Shown: positions 27,101-38,253, numbered from the stretch's first letter. The stretch: 64,000 nt of DNA from Methylobacterium sp. NEAU K (GCF_030700285.1 NZ_JAUYZJ010000027.1:1-64000), one strand, 5' to 3'. The notes: generated by a model from the sequence alone, not told the origin. A program made the numbers and translations.

Positions 27101-27296
27101 CTTCGTCCCGCTGACCCACTCGGTGTTCTGGGGGGCGCTGGCTTACGTCCTGATCGGCGGCGTCGGGGTCGGGACGCTCCTGACGCTGCTGTTCCTGCCG
27201 GCCCTCTACGCCCTCTGGTTCCGGGTCGCACGCGAGCCGCGTAGACAGGACGTTCCGGCCGGTCGGGACGCAGTGCCCCACCAGGCCCAAGCGTGA
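24183..27296 (+). CDS. RND-family multidrug efflux permease (AcrB/HAE1-like)
   Basis: A 1037-residue inner-membrane antiporter, normal length for the family. The first helix is in VTLFLLLAVTAAGIFAFEKL. The porter domain follows (GLPHRHLVLRAEDLRQQLLR), then the helix-4 proton-relay pair LGLLVDDAIIAIEMMVVRME and a second half with the duplicated fold ending in AYVLIGGVGVGTLLTLLFLP. The paired Asp residues needed for proton coupling are present. With the adaptor upstream it would expel hydrophobic drugs, dyes or solvents. It starts inside the adaptor's stop codon. A TetR gene 200 bp downstream is the likely regulator. Confidence 0.94.
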   Translation: MTASSFNLSALAVRERAVTLFLLLAVTAAGIFAFEKLGRAEDPTFTVKTMAVSAAWPGATTDEMQRQVADPLEKRLQELVYYDRVETTVRPGLMLMKVFFKDSMPPAKLPSEFYQARKKLSDQASTLPRGVLGPLFNDEFSDVYFALYALQAQGLPHRHLVLRAEDLRQQLLRVPGIEKINILGEQAQKIFVEVSYQRLATLGITGQQLLAALANQNDVTPAGFVEADGPRVYVRLDGAIDGLDAIRNLPVAAGDRSLKLGDIAEVKRGYEDPKTFAIRNDGEPALVLGLVMKPGFNGLSLGEALNAEEVEIHHALPTGVTFTKITDQAKVIDDAIHEFMVKFFTALSVVIFVSLVALGFRVGIVVALAVPLTLSAVFVVMMVTGRDFDRITLGALIISLGLLVDDAIIAIEMMVVRMEEGADRISAATYAWSATAAPMLTGTIVTIAGFLPVGFAASTAGEYAGNIFWVVAFSLIVSWIVAVTFTPYLGVKLLPNIKKVEGGHEAIYATKNYQRLRRTVRLSVDHKWITAGITVALFAASVVGMGKVEKQFFPNSERSELIVEVTLPTGSAFATTEASVKKVEAAVRSLPEAREITSYIGQGMPRFVLSFDPELPDPAFAQIVVQTADSHARDVLRAKVRQLVDEGRFPEARVRVLQIVFGPPVRFPVAFRVVGPDLDVIRGIAAEVRDVMMANPNMRLVHLDWGDRTPTLHLALDQERLRLIGLTPKEAGQQLQSYLNGTPATQVRENLRSVDVLLRSPGTERRSLGDIGDLTLATRDGRQVPLSQVAHLESRNEDAVLKRYNRETYIRVQGDVIDGKQPPDIHAQIVPELAAIRAKLPPGYRIDTAGSVEESEKAMKALVTVFPLMLIVTLTVIMLQVRSFTTMFMVFATAPLGLVGAVPTLLVFHQPFGFNAILGLIALSGILMRNTLILVDQIHHDRAAGLSDYEAIVESTVRRARPVILTAAAAMLAFVPLTHSVFWGALAYVLIGGVGVGTLLTLLFLPALYALWFRVAREPRRQDVPAGRDAVPHQAQA

Positions 27297-27495
27297 AGCC
27301 TCGGTCCCGAAGCCTTGAAGGATCGCGCGCTCACACGGTGGTCGCGCGGTACGGCGGCCGGCCTGCGCTTTGCCCCCTCGCGCAGGCCGGTCGACTGCCC
27401 TCGCGGATCGCTCCCGCGTGTGTAACGGATGGACGACCTTCTTTAGATGACGCGGCGCATCTATATTGGAGTCGGAAGCACTGAGGGATCAGGCA

Positions 27496-28038
27496 ATGCC
27501 GCGGGTTTCGCAGGAACAGGCCAGGATCAACCGGCAACGCGTGGTCGAGGTCGCCGCGGCCCTGTTCCGCGAGCGGGGACTCCACGGCGTCGGGGTCGTG
27601 GACATCATGGCCGCCGCCGGCCTGACCCATGGCGGCTTCTACGGTCAGTTCGCCAACAAGGATGCGCTGGCGGCCGAGGCGTTCGATGCGGCGCTCGCGG
27701 AGGAATACCGGGGGACCACGGACACCGTGGTCGCGAACTACCTGTCCCTGGGCCATGTCCAGACGCCGGGGAAGGGCTGTCCCCTGGCGGCGCTGGCGAA
27801 CGACGTGTCCCGCGAGCTATCGGGCAGCCTCGTCCGGGCGCGGTTCACGCAGGGCGTGGAGCGACTGGCGTCCCTCTTCGCCGGTCTGACACCCAAGGCC
27901 TCGAAAGAGCGCCGTCGGCAGCGAGCCTTGGCGACGATGGCCACCCTCGTCGGAGCGGTGGTCCTGGCGCGGGCCGTCGATGACGAGGCACTGGCGAAGG
28001 AACTCCTCCAGGCGGCGCAGGACTCCGTCGCGCCCTGA
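27496..28038 (+). CDS. TetR/AcrR-family transcriptional regulator
   Basis: A 180-residue repressor. The start at 27496 is supported by GAGG ten bases upstream and by the family layout. The N-terminal helix-turn-helix spans about residues 10-55 (RVVEVAAALFRERGLHGVGV, then DIMAAAGLTHGGFYGQFANK), and the C-terminal ligand domain includes GKGCPLAALANDVSRE, a pattern of the AcrR/NemR-like group that binds electrophiles or drugs. It lies between the RND pump and the thioesterase/MATE genes, so it probably controls one or both. An ATATAGAT-type element recurs before all three units. Confidence 0.9.
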   Translation: MPRVSQEQARINRQRVVEVAAALFRERGLHGVGVVDIMAAAGLTHGGFYGQFANKDALAAEAFDAALAEEYRGTTDTVVANYLSLGHVQTPGKGCPLAALANDVSRELSGSLVRARFTQGVERLASLFAGLTPKASKERRRQRALATMATLVGAVVLARAVDDEALAKELLQAAQDSVAP

Positions 28039-28189
28039 CGGCCCTTCGCGCGACGGGCCTTCCGCACGCCGGACCGATTGACTCTCGCTTCATATAGATT
28101 ATGGTCAACATGAAAATGTGGAATGCGGCTCGGGATCGATGTGCGCACGTCCGCAGGCCGGGCATTCGGCCTTTTCTTGGAGGCCGGCG

Positions 28190-28738
28190 ATGGACGACGG
28201 AGCGACTTCGGGAATCGATGCACCGCCGCGGCAGAGGGTCGTCGAGTGGGCCGATCCCCGGTCCATCGCCACGGCGGGAGACGGTCTCGCGGGCCTCGAT
28301 TTCCTGCGCGCGCTCCTGACGGGAGACCTCCCGCCACCGCCCGCGATCCAGCTGCTCGGGATCGAGTTCGTTTCGGTCGAACCGGGCACGGCCAGCATGT
28401 GCATGCCGGCCGCCGAGTACCTCTTCAACCCGCTGGGCACGGTCCATGGCGGATCCCTCGCCACGCTCCTCGACAGCGTCATGGGGTGTGCGGTCCACTC
28501 GACCCTGCCGGCCGGGCGCGCCTACACGACGCTCGAGTTCAAGGTGAATTTCCTGCGCGCGGCCACCGAGAGGTCCGGCCTGCTGACCGCTGTCGGCCAG
28601 GTCGTTCACGCCGGGCGTCAGCAAGCGGTGGCGGAAGGTCGCCTCAACGACGCGTCCGGCCGCCTCGTCGCGACCGCGAGCACGACCTGCCTCCTGTTCG
28701 ACCGGCCCGTGGCCAGGATGCCTTCCGCCGCCGGATGA
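28190..28738 (+). CDS. PaaI-type hotdog-fold acyl-CoA thioesterase
   Basis: A 182-residue protein; GGAGG lies 7 bases before the ATG at 28190. The hotdog fold occupies about residues 45-175, with the characteristic active-site loop EYLFNPLGTVHGGSLATLLD (Asn, the HGG turn and catalytic Asp) and the later strands AYTTLEFKVNFLRAATE and LVATASTTCLLFDRP. Family members hydrolyse aryl- or acyl-CoA thioesters in the cytoplasm. Here it sits between TetR and MATE genes, a detoxification context, so it may release CoA from an aromatic or xenobiotic acyl-CoA. The specific substrate is unknown. Confidence 0.85.
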   Translation: MDDGATSGIDAPPRQRVVEWADPRSIATAGDGLAGLDFLRALLTGDLPPPPAIQLLGIEFVSVEPGTASMCMPAAEYLFNPLGTVHGGSLATLLDSVMGCAVHSTLPAGRAYTTLEFKVNFLRAATERSGLLTAVGQVVHAGRQQAVAEGRLNDASGRLVATASTTCLLFDRPVARMPSAAG

Positions 28739-28875
28739 CGGGGACCGCCATTGCGGCGCCACCGCCGCTCCGTCGGCCGGACACCGCATCGCCTCGGCCC
28801 GGCGGGCCGCGCCGGCCGGGAGCGTATCGGCCGCCGTGCCCGCGCTGAAACCCGTGACGCCGTGAGGGCTCTGCC

Positions 28876-30336
28876 ATGGACATCCGAACGCGTCGCCTGC
28901 TCGAAGCGCCCCTCGTGCCGACCCTGGCCCGGCTGGCCGGGCCGAACGTCGTGGTGATGGTCGTCCAGACCTCCATCGGCCTGATCGAGACCTACTTCGT
29001 CGCGGAACTCGGCACCGATGCCCTGGCCGGCATGGCCCTCGTCTTCCCGTTGGTCATGCTCGTCCAGATGCTGTCCGCCGGCGGCCTGGGCGGCGGCATC
29101 CAGTCGGCGGTCTCGCGCACCCTCGGCACCGGCCGGCGGGTGGATGCCGGACTTCTCGCTTGGCACGCCGCCGCCATCGGTCTCGGACTGGGTATCGTGA
29201 CCAGCCTCCTCGCCCTGCCTCTGGGGCCGCGCCTCTACGCCGCGATGGGGGGCGCCGGGGGCTCGCTCCAGGCGGCGACGGCCTATGCGACCGTCGTGTT
29301 CGGCGCGGCCATCCTGATCTGGCTGTTCAACGCGCTGGCGGCGGTGATCCGCGGCACCGGCAACATGGCGCTCCCGGCCGGCGTCACCTGCGCCGGGGCG
29401 CTCGTGTTGATCCCGCTCTCGCCCGCGCTGATCTTCGGCTGGGGTCCGCTCCCCCGGCTCGGGATCGTAGGCGGCGGCGTCGCCTTCGCGATCTACTACG
29501 CCGTCGGCACCGCCGTCTTCGCCACCTACCTCTGGTCCGGCCGCGGCGTCCTGCACCCGAGCCGGCGTCTCCCGCGGCTCGCCTGGGCGCCGTCCCGCGA
29601 GATCCTGCGCGTCGGCCTGCTCTCCGGCATCGCCAGCATGACCTCGAACGTCACGGTCATCGCCGCGACCGGCTTCGTCGGGGTGGCGGGGCCGGCCGCT
29701 GTGGCCGGGTACGGAACCGGCGCGCGGCTGGAATACCTGCTGGTCCCCCTCGTGTTCGGGCTCGGCTCGCCCATCGCCGCCATCGTGGGCACCGCTCTGG
29801 GCGCCGGCATGCAGGCACGCGCCCGTCAGGCCGCGCTGACCGGCGCCATCGTGGCGGGCGTCCTGACAGAAGCCATCGGCCTGGCGGCCGCCCTGCATCC
29901 AGCGGGCTGGCTCGGGCTGTTCGGGGGCGATCCGGCCATGGTGGCAACCGGCTCCTCCTATCTCCGCATCGTGGGACCGTTCTACGGGTTCTTCGGCGCC
30001 GGCCTCGCCCTGTACTTCGCGGCCCAGGGCGCAGGCCGCGTCGGCTGGCCGCTGACCGCGAGCCTCCTCCGGATGGGCGTGGCGCTCGGCGGCGCCTGGA
30101 TGGCGGCAGCCCTCGGACTCGGGCTCCCGGGGATGTTCGCGGCCCTCTCGGCCGGATTCCTCACCATGGGCCTCGTCAACGCGACGGCCTTTGTCACGGG
30201 AAGACTGTTTCGGGCCGAGGCTGCGCCCCAAGGAGCCGGAGCGCGGGACGCCCTCGCGGCGGGCGGCGGTCTGGAACACCGCGCCGGGATGCCCGAACCG
30301 GCACCGGCCCTCGCGGCCCGACGGCCGGCGTCGTGA
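28876..30336 (+). CDS. MATE-family multidrug efflux transporter
   Basis: A 486-residue protein with twelve predicted membrane helices in two six-helix bundles. The conserved MATE start APLVPTLARLAGPNVVVMVV is followed by LIETYFVAELGTDALAGMAL, and the second bundle repeats the pattern (YGTGARLEYLLVPLVFGLGS, GAGLALYFAAQGAGRVGWPL). It would export cationic compounds using H+ or Na+. The last about 40 residues form a cytoplasmic tail. It lies 137 bp after the thioesterase, same strand, and may be co-transcribed with it. Confidence 0.92.
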   Translation: MDIRTRRLLEAPLVPTLARLAGPNVVVMVVQTSIGLIETYFVAELGTDALAGMALVFPLVMLVQMLSAGGLGGGIQSAVSRTLGTGRRVDAGLLAWHAAAIGLGLGIVTSLLALPLGPRLYAAMGGAGGSLQAATAYATVVFGAAILIWLFNALAAVIRGTGNMALPAGVTCAGALVLIPLSPALIFGWGPLPRLGIVGGGVAFAIYYAVGTAVFATYLWSGRGVLHPSRRLPRLAWAPSREILRVGLLSGIASMTSNVTVIAATGFVGVAGPAAVAGYGTGARLEYLLVPLVFGLGSPIAAIVGTALGAGMQARARQAALTGAIVAGVLTEAIGLAAALHPAGWLGLFGGDPAMVATGSSYLRIVGPFYGFFGAGLALYFAAQGAGRVGWPLTASLLRMGVALGGAWMAAALGLGLPGMFAALSAGFLTMGLVNATAFVTGRLFRAEAAPQGAGARDALAAGGGLEHRAGMPEPAPALAARRPAS

Positions 30337-30552
30337 CCCCTTGGCGCCGAGAGAGCGATGAGGACCGTGTTCTGCCCGCCCGGCCTTGCCGTCGGCGTCC
30401 GGGATGATGCTCTGCGCCTGCGGGGCGGAATGGTTCTCTGACCGATCGGGCGGCCTTGCTCCATCGAGGGGCTTTCGTTGGGCGGTGGTGCTTTCCGGTG
30501 CTCCAGCGCACCGGACACCCGCCAAAGTGCGATCCGTGGCTTGCCATTATAT

Positions 30553-30566
30553 ATTACGTTCGTAAT
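30553..30566. promoter_or_regulatory. Palindromic operator candidate ATTACG-TT-CGTAAT
   Basis: A perfect 6-bp inverted repeat with a 2-bp centre sits in an AT-rich island about 50 bp before the SDR start codon, where a promoter would be. The size and spacing fit a TetR- or MarR-type operator. It differs from the ATATAGAT elements near the TetR gene, so a different regulator is likely. Confidence 0.45.
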
Positions 30567-30614
30567 TTATAAGCGTCGGTTGGCCGCACGCCGGCCGCTC
30601 GGAAGGAGAGCATC

Positions 30615-31436
30615 GTGAACCAGACGTCCAGCAAGACTGCCGTCGTGACCGGAGCGGCCTCCGGCATCGGCCTCGAAACCGCCAAGGCCCTGCGGGCTGC
30701 CGGATACCGTGTGTTCGGGACGAGCCGGAAGTCGCCCGCCGCCGCGGTCGCCGATATCAGGATGCTCACCTGCGACGTCACCGACGACGCGTCCGTCGCC
30801 GACATGATCAAGACGGTCTTCGGTGAGACGGGTCGGATCGACCTCTTGGTCAACAATGCCGGCTTCGGCATCAGCGGAGCTGCGGAGGAATCTTCCATCG
30901 CGCAGGCCCAGGCCATGTTCGACGTCAACGTCTTCGGGATCATCCGCACGACCCGCGCCGTCCTACCCATCATGCGGGCTCAGAAGGGCGGTCGCATCGT
31001 CAACATCAGCTCTGTCATGGGGCTGATCCCGGCGCCCTACATGGCGCTCTACGGCGCGAGCAAGCATGCGGTCGAAGGCTACTCCGAGTCGCTGGACCAC
31101 GAGGTTCGCGGCCAGGGCGTTCGGGTGATGCTCGTCGAGCCCGCCTTCACGCGCACGGCGTTCGACCAGAACCTCGTCCGGTCCGACGCGCCGCTCGACG
31201 TCTACGACGTTGAACGCGCCGGGCGCGACCGTTTCCTGAGCGAGGCCATGAAGAGCGCGGATGCGCCCGAAGTCGTGGCGCAGGTCGTCATCCAGGCCGC
31301 CACGGCGTCGACGCCCAAGCGCCGTTACACCGCCGGATCCAGGGCGCGCCAAGTCAGCTTCCTGCGCAGGTTCGTTCCGGCGGGCGCTTTCGACAAGAGT
31401 TTCCGCAAGGAGATGCGTCTTCCTCAGCTGCCGTAA
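30615..31436 (+). CDS. Short-chain dehydrogenase/reductase (classical SDR)
   Basis: A 273-residue NAD(P)-dependent oxidoreductase starting with GTG, with GGAAGGAGAG just upstream. It has the cofactor motif TGAASGIG (about residues 12-19), DVTDD, the structural NNAG, and the catalytic Ser with Tyr146 and Lys150 in LYGASKHA. Arg residues after the first strand (GTSRKS) suggest NADP preference. C-terminal features (RRYTAGSRARQVSFLRRFVP) match the SDR subgroup often annotated near TetR and efflux genes. It probably reduces or oxidises a lipophilic carbonyl/alcohol. It is downstream of the MATE gene but has its own promoter region. Confidence 0.9.
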   Translation: MNQTSSKTAVVTGAASGIGLETAKALRAAGYRVFGTSRKSPAAAVADIRMLTCDVTDDASVADMIKTVFGETGRIDLLVNNAGFGISGAAEESSIAQAQAMFDVNVFGIIRTTRAVLPIMRAQKGGRIVNISSVMGLIPAPYMALYGASKHAVEGYSESLDHEVRGQGVRVMLVEPAFTRTAFDQNLVRSDAPLDVYDVERAGRDRFLSEAMKSADAPEVVAQVVIQAATASTPKRRYTAGSRARQVSFLRRFVPAGAFDKSFRKEMRLPQLP

Positions 31437-32051
31437 TTCGCTGAAAGCCCATCACAGCCGGTGTTGCTGGGCACAGACGACCACGCTCGGTGAACCGTGG
31501 ACCGTTATACAGCCGCAGGCGCTCCGGAAACCGGGGTTGGCCTGCGGCCCGTAGCCGTGGCCGGCTCTGTCGAAAGCACAGGCTAAGGTGAAGAGCGCCG
31601 GACCGATGTCCGGTTTGGGGACGCTTGCGAAGGTCGTTTCATGACCGAGAAGGGCGCATTGCGGAACGTCCGGTTTCGTAGGACGCGTTGCGGCTTGTTA
31701 GGGGTCACATTGACCGTGACGTGCCGGGGTAGCGGCAGAGCCATTGAAATTACCGCGCTACCTCAATAACATAGGTGTCCGCATTTTTCTTGAGACTGGC
31801 GCGCCAATTAAGTCAATGACTTAGCCGGCGTCGCAACGCGGTCCGCAGGTCGCTGCGGAAGCGGGCGGATCGAAGCGCCGTCCCCTTGTCCGCGTTGCTT
31901 GGATCTCGGAACTGCCCGGTTCGGACCATGCGCCTCGAGGGGCGGTCCGCGACATTGCCATGACGCTGCGAAGGCCCGTCATCGGGGGTCTATCGGGTTC
32001 AGGGTTGGTCGTCGCAACCCGACCCCGCAACCGCCGATGACCACCTCTCAG
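31437..32051. other. Intergenic, includes a 7+1+7 palindrome
   Basis: No gene is visible. TAAGTCA-A-TGACTTA at 31809-31823 is a perfect inverted repeat in a short AT-rich patch and could be a regulator site, but no gene starts nearby. Segments near 31600-31690 (gtccggtttggggacg, gtccggtttcgtaggacg) look like degenerate copies of a short repeat. Confidence 0.35.
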
Positions 32052-32160
32052 CTACACCACCACTGGGGACACGACCTTCGCGCCCCGCAGGGCCGCCAGT
32101 ACCACCTTCGCCTCGAAGGCCGGAAGATGGTTCCGGCGCTGTCGCTTGCTCAGCGTCACT
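32052..32160 (-). pseudogene. IS3-type OrfA N-terminal scrap
   Basis: The minus strand reads MTLSKRQRRNHLPAFEAKVV then LAALRGAKVV before a stop. This matches the start of IS3-family OrfA proteins (family pattern: KRRNHSPAFKAKVALAALKG). Only about 33 codons survive and the helix-turn-helix that should follow is gone. Confidence 0.55.
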
Positions 32161-32313
32161 CCTGATCCCCCGCCGTCCTGGCCGCGGTCAGGCAGAAACT
32201 CCACTCCGCCCCGTGGGGCGGATTCCCCGAGCCGATTCTGCGTCCTCGCGTGAGCGCGTGTTAACCTTTCATCAACCATGCGGGCGCGAAGGTTCCTGAC
32301 TGAGGGCTGAGCC

Positions 32314-32538
32314 ATGACCCGACGCCGGGATTTCGACGCGCTGAGCGAGGCGCAGATCGCCGCAGGACGCACGCTGAAGCGCTGGGTCGAGCCCAAGGCC
32401 CAGTTCCGTCCCGTCGCGCCGCAGGCGGTGGCCGATCTGCTCGACACGATCCAGCATGTGGCGGAGGCGGCCACCGGGGAGCGCAGCTTCCTGCACCTGC
32501 GCCCCGCTGCGGGCGGCGCGCGCGGGCGCGACCACTGA
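32314..32538 (+). CDS. Small hypothetical protein
   Basis: A 74-residue basic protein with start at 32314 preceded by GAGGGCTGAG. It is predicted mostly helical: LSEAQIAAGRTLKRWVEP, then AVADLLDTIQHVAEAATGER. No signal peptide, Cys pairs or known domain. It sits upstream of the sensor kinase pair on the same strand but 150 bp away. Codon use is like the host. Role unknown. Confidence 0.55.
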   Translation: MTRRRDFDALSEAQIAAGRTLKRWVEPKAQFRPVAPQAVADLLDTIQHVAEAATGERSFLHLRPAAGGARGRDH

Positions 32539-32689
32539 GGCGATCCGGTCCACGGGTCGGTCCCCCCGGCGGGCTGGCAAGCGCAGGCCGGTTCTGCAAA
32601 AAGCCCGGGATGAGCCGGCGCACAGCCTTCGATCCCGCTCCCGGCGGTGCGCAGACCGCCTCCGGGCGATGCTGCGCCGTCCGCGCGCC

Positions 32690-35544
<2,855 letters not shown>

Positions 35545-35550
35545 CCGCCC

Positions 35551-37269
35551 ATGTCGCTCACAACGCGCATCCTGCTGCTGGTGCTGCTCGCGCTCGTCCC
35601 GGCTCTGGCGATCCAGGGCTACAACGAGGTCGACCTGCGGACGAGCCGCAACGCGGCGGTGCGTGCCGACACGCTCGCCACCGTCCGGGGCGTGACCGAG
35701 GACCTGTCCCAGCTCTCCGAGCGGATGCGGCAGGCCCTCGACCTCATCTCCGGTGACCCGTCCGTGCGGGCCCGCGACCCCTCCGCCTGCGCCGCCTATT
35801 TGCAGCGTTCCGCCGCGCGGCTGCCGCACGTGATCCTGCTCGCCCTCACGAATCCTGACGGCACCGTGATCTGCGACAGCGCCGGCTCGGCGGCGGGATC
35901 CTATTCGAGCGGGGCGCGCGCGTATCACCGCCGGGCCCGGGAGGCAGCCGGCTTCGCGGTCGGCGGCTATGCGCTGGGCATCGTGTCGAAGCGGCCGTCG
36001 ATCCACTTCGCCCGGGTCGTGGGCGGCGGGGACGAGGCGGACGGTGCCGCGACGGACGTCCCTGCGACGGGAATCCTCTTGGCCGCCGTCGACCTCGACT
36101 GGCTGTCCGACCACCTCGAGCAGGCGGTGCACCAGACGGAGACCGCCATCACGGTGATGGACAGCGACGGCCGCATCATCGCGCGGCGCCCGGACGGGGC
36201 GGCCTGGCTCGGCAGGCTGGTCCCGCCCGAGCGCGTCGCCCTGCTGGCAGCCCGGGACGGCGAGGTCCGGGTCGCCGAGGGCCTCGAAGGCCGGGCGCGG
36301 ATCATCGCCACCGCCACGCCGGGCGGCCCGCTCTCGGGCATGCGCGTGGTGGTCGGGCGCGACAGCGCGGCGGCCTTCGCGGATATCGACGCCGCCACCC
36401 GCCGCGGGCTGGTGCTGATCGCGCTGGGCGCCATGCTGGCGCTGGCGGCGGCGCTGATGGCCGGACGGGTGTTCATCCGACGCCCGATCGATCGCCTGCT
36501 TCGGACGGCCGCCGCCTGGCAGGCGGGCGACCTCACCGCCCGCACGGGCCTTCACGGCACGACGGAGTTCGGCCGCCTCGGGCGCAAGCTCGACGCCATG
36601 GCGGGCACGCTCCAGCGCAACGCCGACGATCTGCACGCGGAGATCCACCGTGGGCGGGCGCTCCAGCAGCAGCAGGTCACGATGCTGCACGAGTTGAACC
36701 ACCGGGTGAAGAACACGCTAGCCACCGTTCAGGCGCTGGCGCGCCAGTCCCGCGGCTCCGAGGGCGGTCTGGAGGCCCGGATCCTGGCGCTTTCGAAAAC
36801 CCACGATCTCCTGACCCGCGAGGACTGGAGCGGAGCCTCCTTGAGCGAGATGCTGGAGAGCGAGCTGAGACCCTACCGCAGGAGCGCCGACCATATCGAC
36901 CTCGACGGGCCCGACGTATCACTGTCGCCGCGACATGTGCTGGCGCTCGGCATGACGCTCCACGAGCTGACCACGAATGCCGCCAAATACGGCGCGCTCT
37001 CGGTTCCGGAGGGGCGCGTGCGGGTCTCGTGGTCGCTGGCCATGACCGGGGAGGGGACGCGGCGCCTGCGGCTCACCTGGCAGGAGAGTGGCGGTCCGCC
37101 GGTCCGGGAGCCGGCCCGGGCCGGCTTCGGGACGCGGTTGATCGCTGGCGGCGTGCGGCGCGAACTCGCCGGAACCGTCGACCTCGCCTTCGAGGCCGAA
37201 GGCCTGCGCTGCGACCTCGACGTGCCGCTGGATCCGCGCCTCAGCGCGATGCTCGCGCCGACGCAATAG
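35551..37269 (+). CDS. HWE-family sensor histidine kinase with extracytoplasmic Cache domain
   Basis: A 572-residue membrane sensor. The N-terminal helix (ILLLVLLALVPALAIQG) and a second helix (about 287-308 LVLIALGAMLALAAALMAG) flank a periplasmic dCache-like domain. A HAMP segment follows, then the kinase core: phospho-acceptor LHELNHRVKNTLATVQALA near residue 384, N-box LHELTTNAAKYGALS, and the W-x-E signature in LRLTWQESGGPP that defines the HWE group. Such kinases often act in the alphaproteobacterial general stress response. The start lies 6 bp after the hybrid kinase's stop, so the two are an operon. No PhyR/NepR gene is seen here. Confidence 0.9.
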   Translation: MSLTTRILLLVLLALVPALAIQGYNEVDLRTSRNAAVRADTLATVRGVTEDLSQLSERMRQALDLISGDPSVRARDPSACAAYLQRSAARLPHVILLALTNPDGTVICDSAGSAAGSYSSGARAYHRRAREAAGFAVGGYALGIVSKRPSIHFARVVGGGDEADGAATDVPATGILLAAVDLDWLSDHLEQAVHQTETAITVMDSDGRIIARRPDGAAWLGRLVPPERVALLAARDGEVRVAEGLEGRARIIATATPGGPLSGMRVVVGRDSAAAFADIDAATRRGLVLIALGAMLALAAALMAGRVFIRRPIDRLLRTAAAWQAGDLTARTGLHGTTEFGRLGRKLDAMAGTLQRNADDLHAEIHRGRALQQQQVTMLHELNHRVKNTLATVQALARQSRGSEGGLEARILALSKTHDLLTREDWSGASLSEMLESELRPYRRSADHIDLDGPDVSLSPRHVLALGMTLHELTTNAAKYGALSVPEGRVRVSWSLAMTGEGTRRLRLTWQESGGPPVREPARAGFGTRLIAGGVRRELAGTVDLAFEAEGLRCDLDVPLDPRLSAMLAPTQ

Positions 37270-37348
37270 GGCGCCCCCGGCCCGGGAACGGCAGCAGGCG
37301 CGAACTCTCGTCGTCGGAGGCCGGAAACCCGGGTTCCGCCGATCCGCC

Positions 37349-37738
37349 TCAGGCTTCGGTCGGCGCCACGGCCCGACCGTCGCGCTTCACCTGCCGCCAG
37401 GTCCGCCACGGCTCGAGGTTCGACAGCGCCATCCGGCGGGCGCCGACCCAGCCGAGCACGAGTGCCACGGCGATGAACGGCGCGGCCACGATCAGGGCCG
37501 CCGGCGCCTCGGAGCCGAACGGCACGGCGAGCAGCTTCACCACCGCGTCGAGCCCGAGGAAGAAGGTGACGATCAACAGCACGGGAATCGTGCCGACGAT
37601 CGCGATCAGCGACACGAGGGCACGGACGTTGCCGTCGAGCTCGCTCCGCGCCAGGGTCAGCAGCGCCTCCACGTGCGCCGCGCTCTCGCGCAGGGCCGCG
37701 ACGAGCAGGGCCAGGGTTCCGTCGGCGCGTTGGCGCAT
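37349..37738 (-). CDS. Phage-holin-like two-helix membrane protein
   Basis: A 129-residue protein from the ATG at 37738. An N-terminal amphipathic helix (ALLVAALRESAAHVEALLTL) precedes two membrane helices (ALVSLIAIVGTIPVLLIVTF and AALIVAAPFIAVALVLGWVG), with a basic tail. This layout fits the holin-superfamily/DUF1469-like (Phage_holin_3_6) proteins found in bacterial chromosomes, which have no lysis role that is known. It follows the sigma-1.1-like membrane protein by 84 bp on the same strand, suggesting a two-gene unit of envelope proteins. Function unknown. Confidence 0.6.
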   Translation of the reverse strand: MRQRADGTLALLVAALRESAAHVEALLTLARSELDGNVRALVSLIAIVGTIPVLLIVTFFLGLDAVVKLLAVPFGSEAPAALIVAAPFIAVALVLGWVGARRMALSNLEPWRTWRQVKRDGRAVAPTEA

Positions 37739-37821
37739 GGTCCGGGATTGTCCTCTTGGATCACTTGGTCGGCAGGGGCCGAGGCCAACGGAGCGGGTGC
37801 CGAAGCGTTCCGCTCCGCCTC

Positions 37822-38253
37822 TCACAGCATCAGCAGCACGGCGCCGAGAACGAGCAGGGTGGCGAGGCCCGCCAGGGCGACGGCCCGGGTGACCCCCGCG
37901 CGGTCCTCCGGGTCCCGCTCCGGTGCGGCCTTGGGCCGGATCCCTGCGGGGTCGGACGCCGCGAAGGCCGGGGCGCCGGCTTCTCCCGCAGGCCGGATCG
38001 GCGGCGGCGACCCGGGGCTCGGCTCCGGGAGGGTCAGCGCGCCCGGGACCCGCCGGTCCGCGGGCGGCCCGAAGGCCTCCGGCTCGACGCTCACGCCCGC
38101 CGCCTCGAGTTCCAGCATCACCAGCACGAGGGCGTCGACCTCCATGCGGTCGACCGGCAGCGCGGCCTGAAGGTCGACCGCCGTGAGTTCCCCCCGGGCC
38201 CGGCCGAGGGCGATCAGCCGGTCCAACGTTCCGCGATCGATCATCTGCGACAT
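37822..38253 (-). CDS. Single-pass membrane protein with sigma-70 region 1.1-like domain
   Basis: A 143-residue protein. Residues 5-60 (IDRGTLDRLIALGRARGELT, then AVDLQAALPVDRM and VLVMLELEAAGVSVEPE) match the three-helix region 1.1 of primary sigma factors, which in RpoD reads as a start-proximal 'L-x-x-L-I-x-x-G-x-x-x-G-x-L-T' module. A long Pro-rich acidic linker follows and a single C-terminal membrane helix (ALAGLATLLVLGAVLLML) anchors it. No sigma regions 2-4 are present. Region 1.1 mimics DNA in the RNA polymerase channel; a membrane-tethered copy is curious. The assignment is by eye. Confidence 0.55.
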   Translation of the reverse strand: MSQMIDRGTLDRLIALGRARGELTAVDLQAALPVDRMEVDALVLVMLELEAAGVSVEPEAFGPPADRRVPGALTLPEPSPGSPPPIRPAGEAGAPAFAASDPAGIRPKAAPERDPEDRAGVTRAVALAGLATLLVLGAVLLML

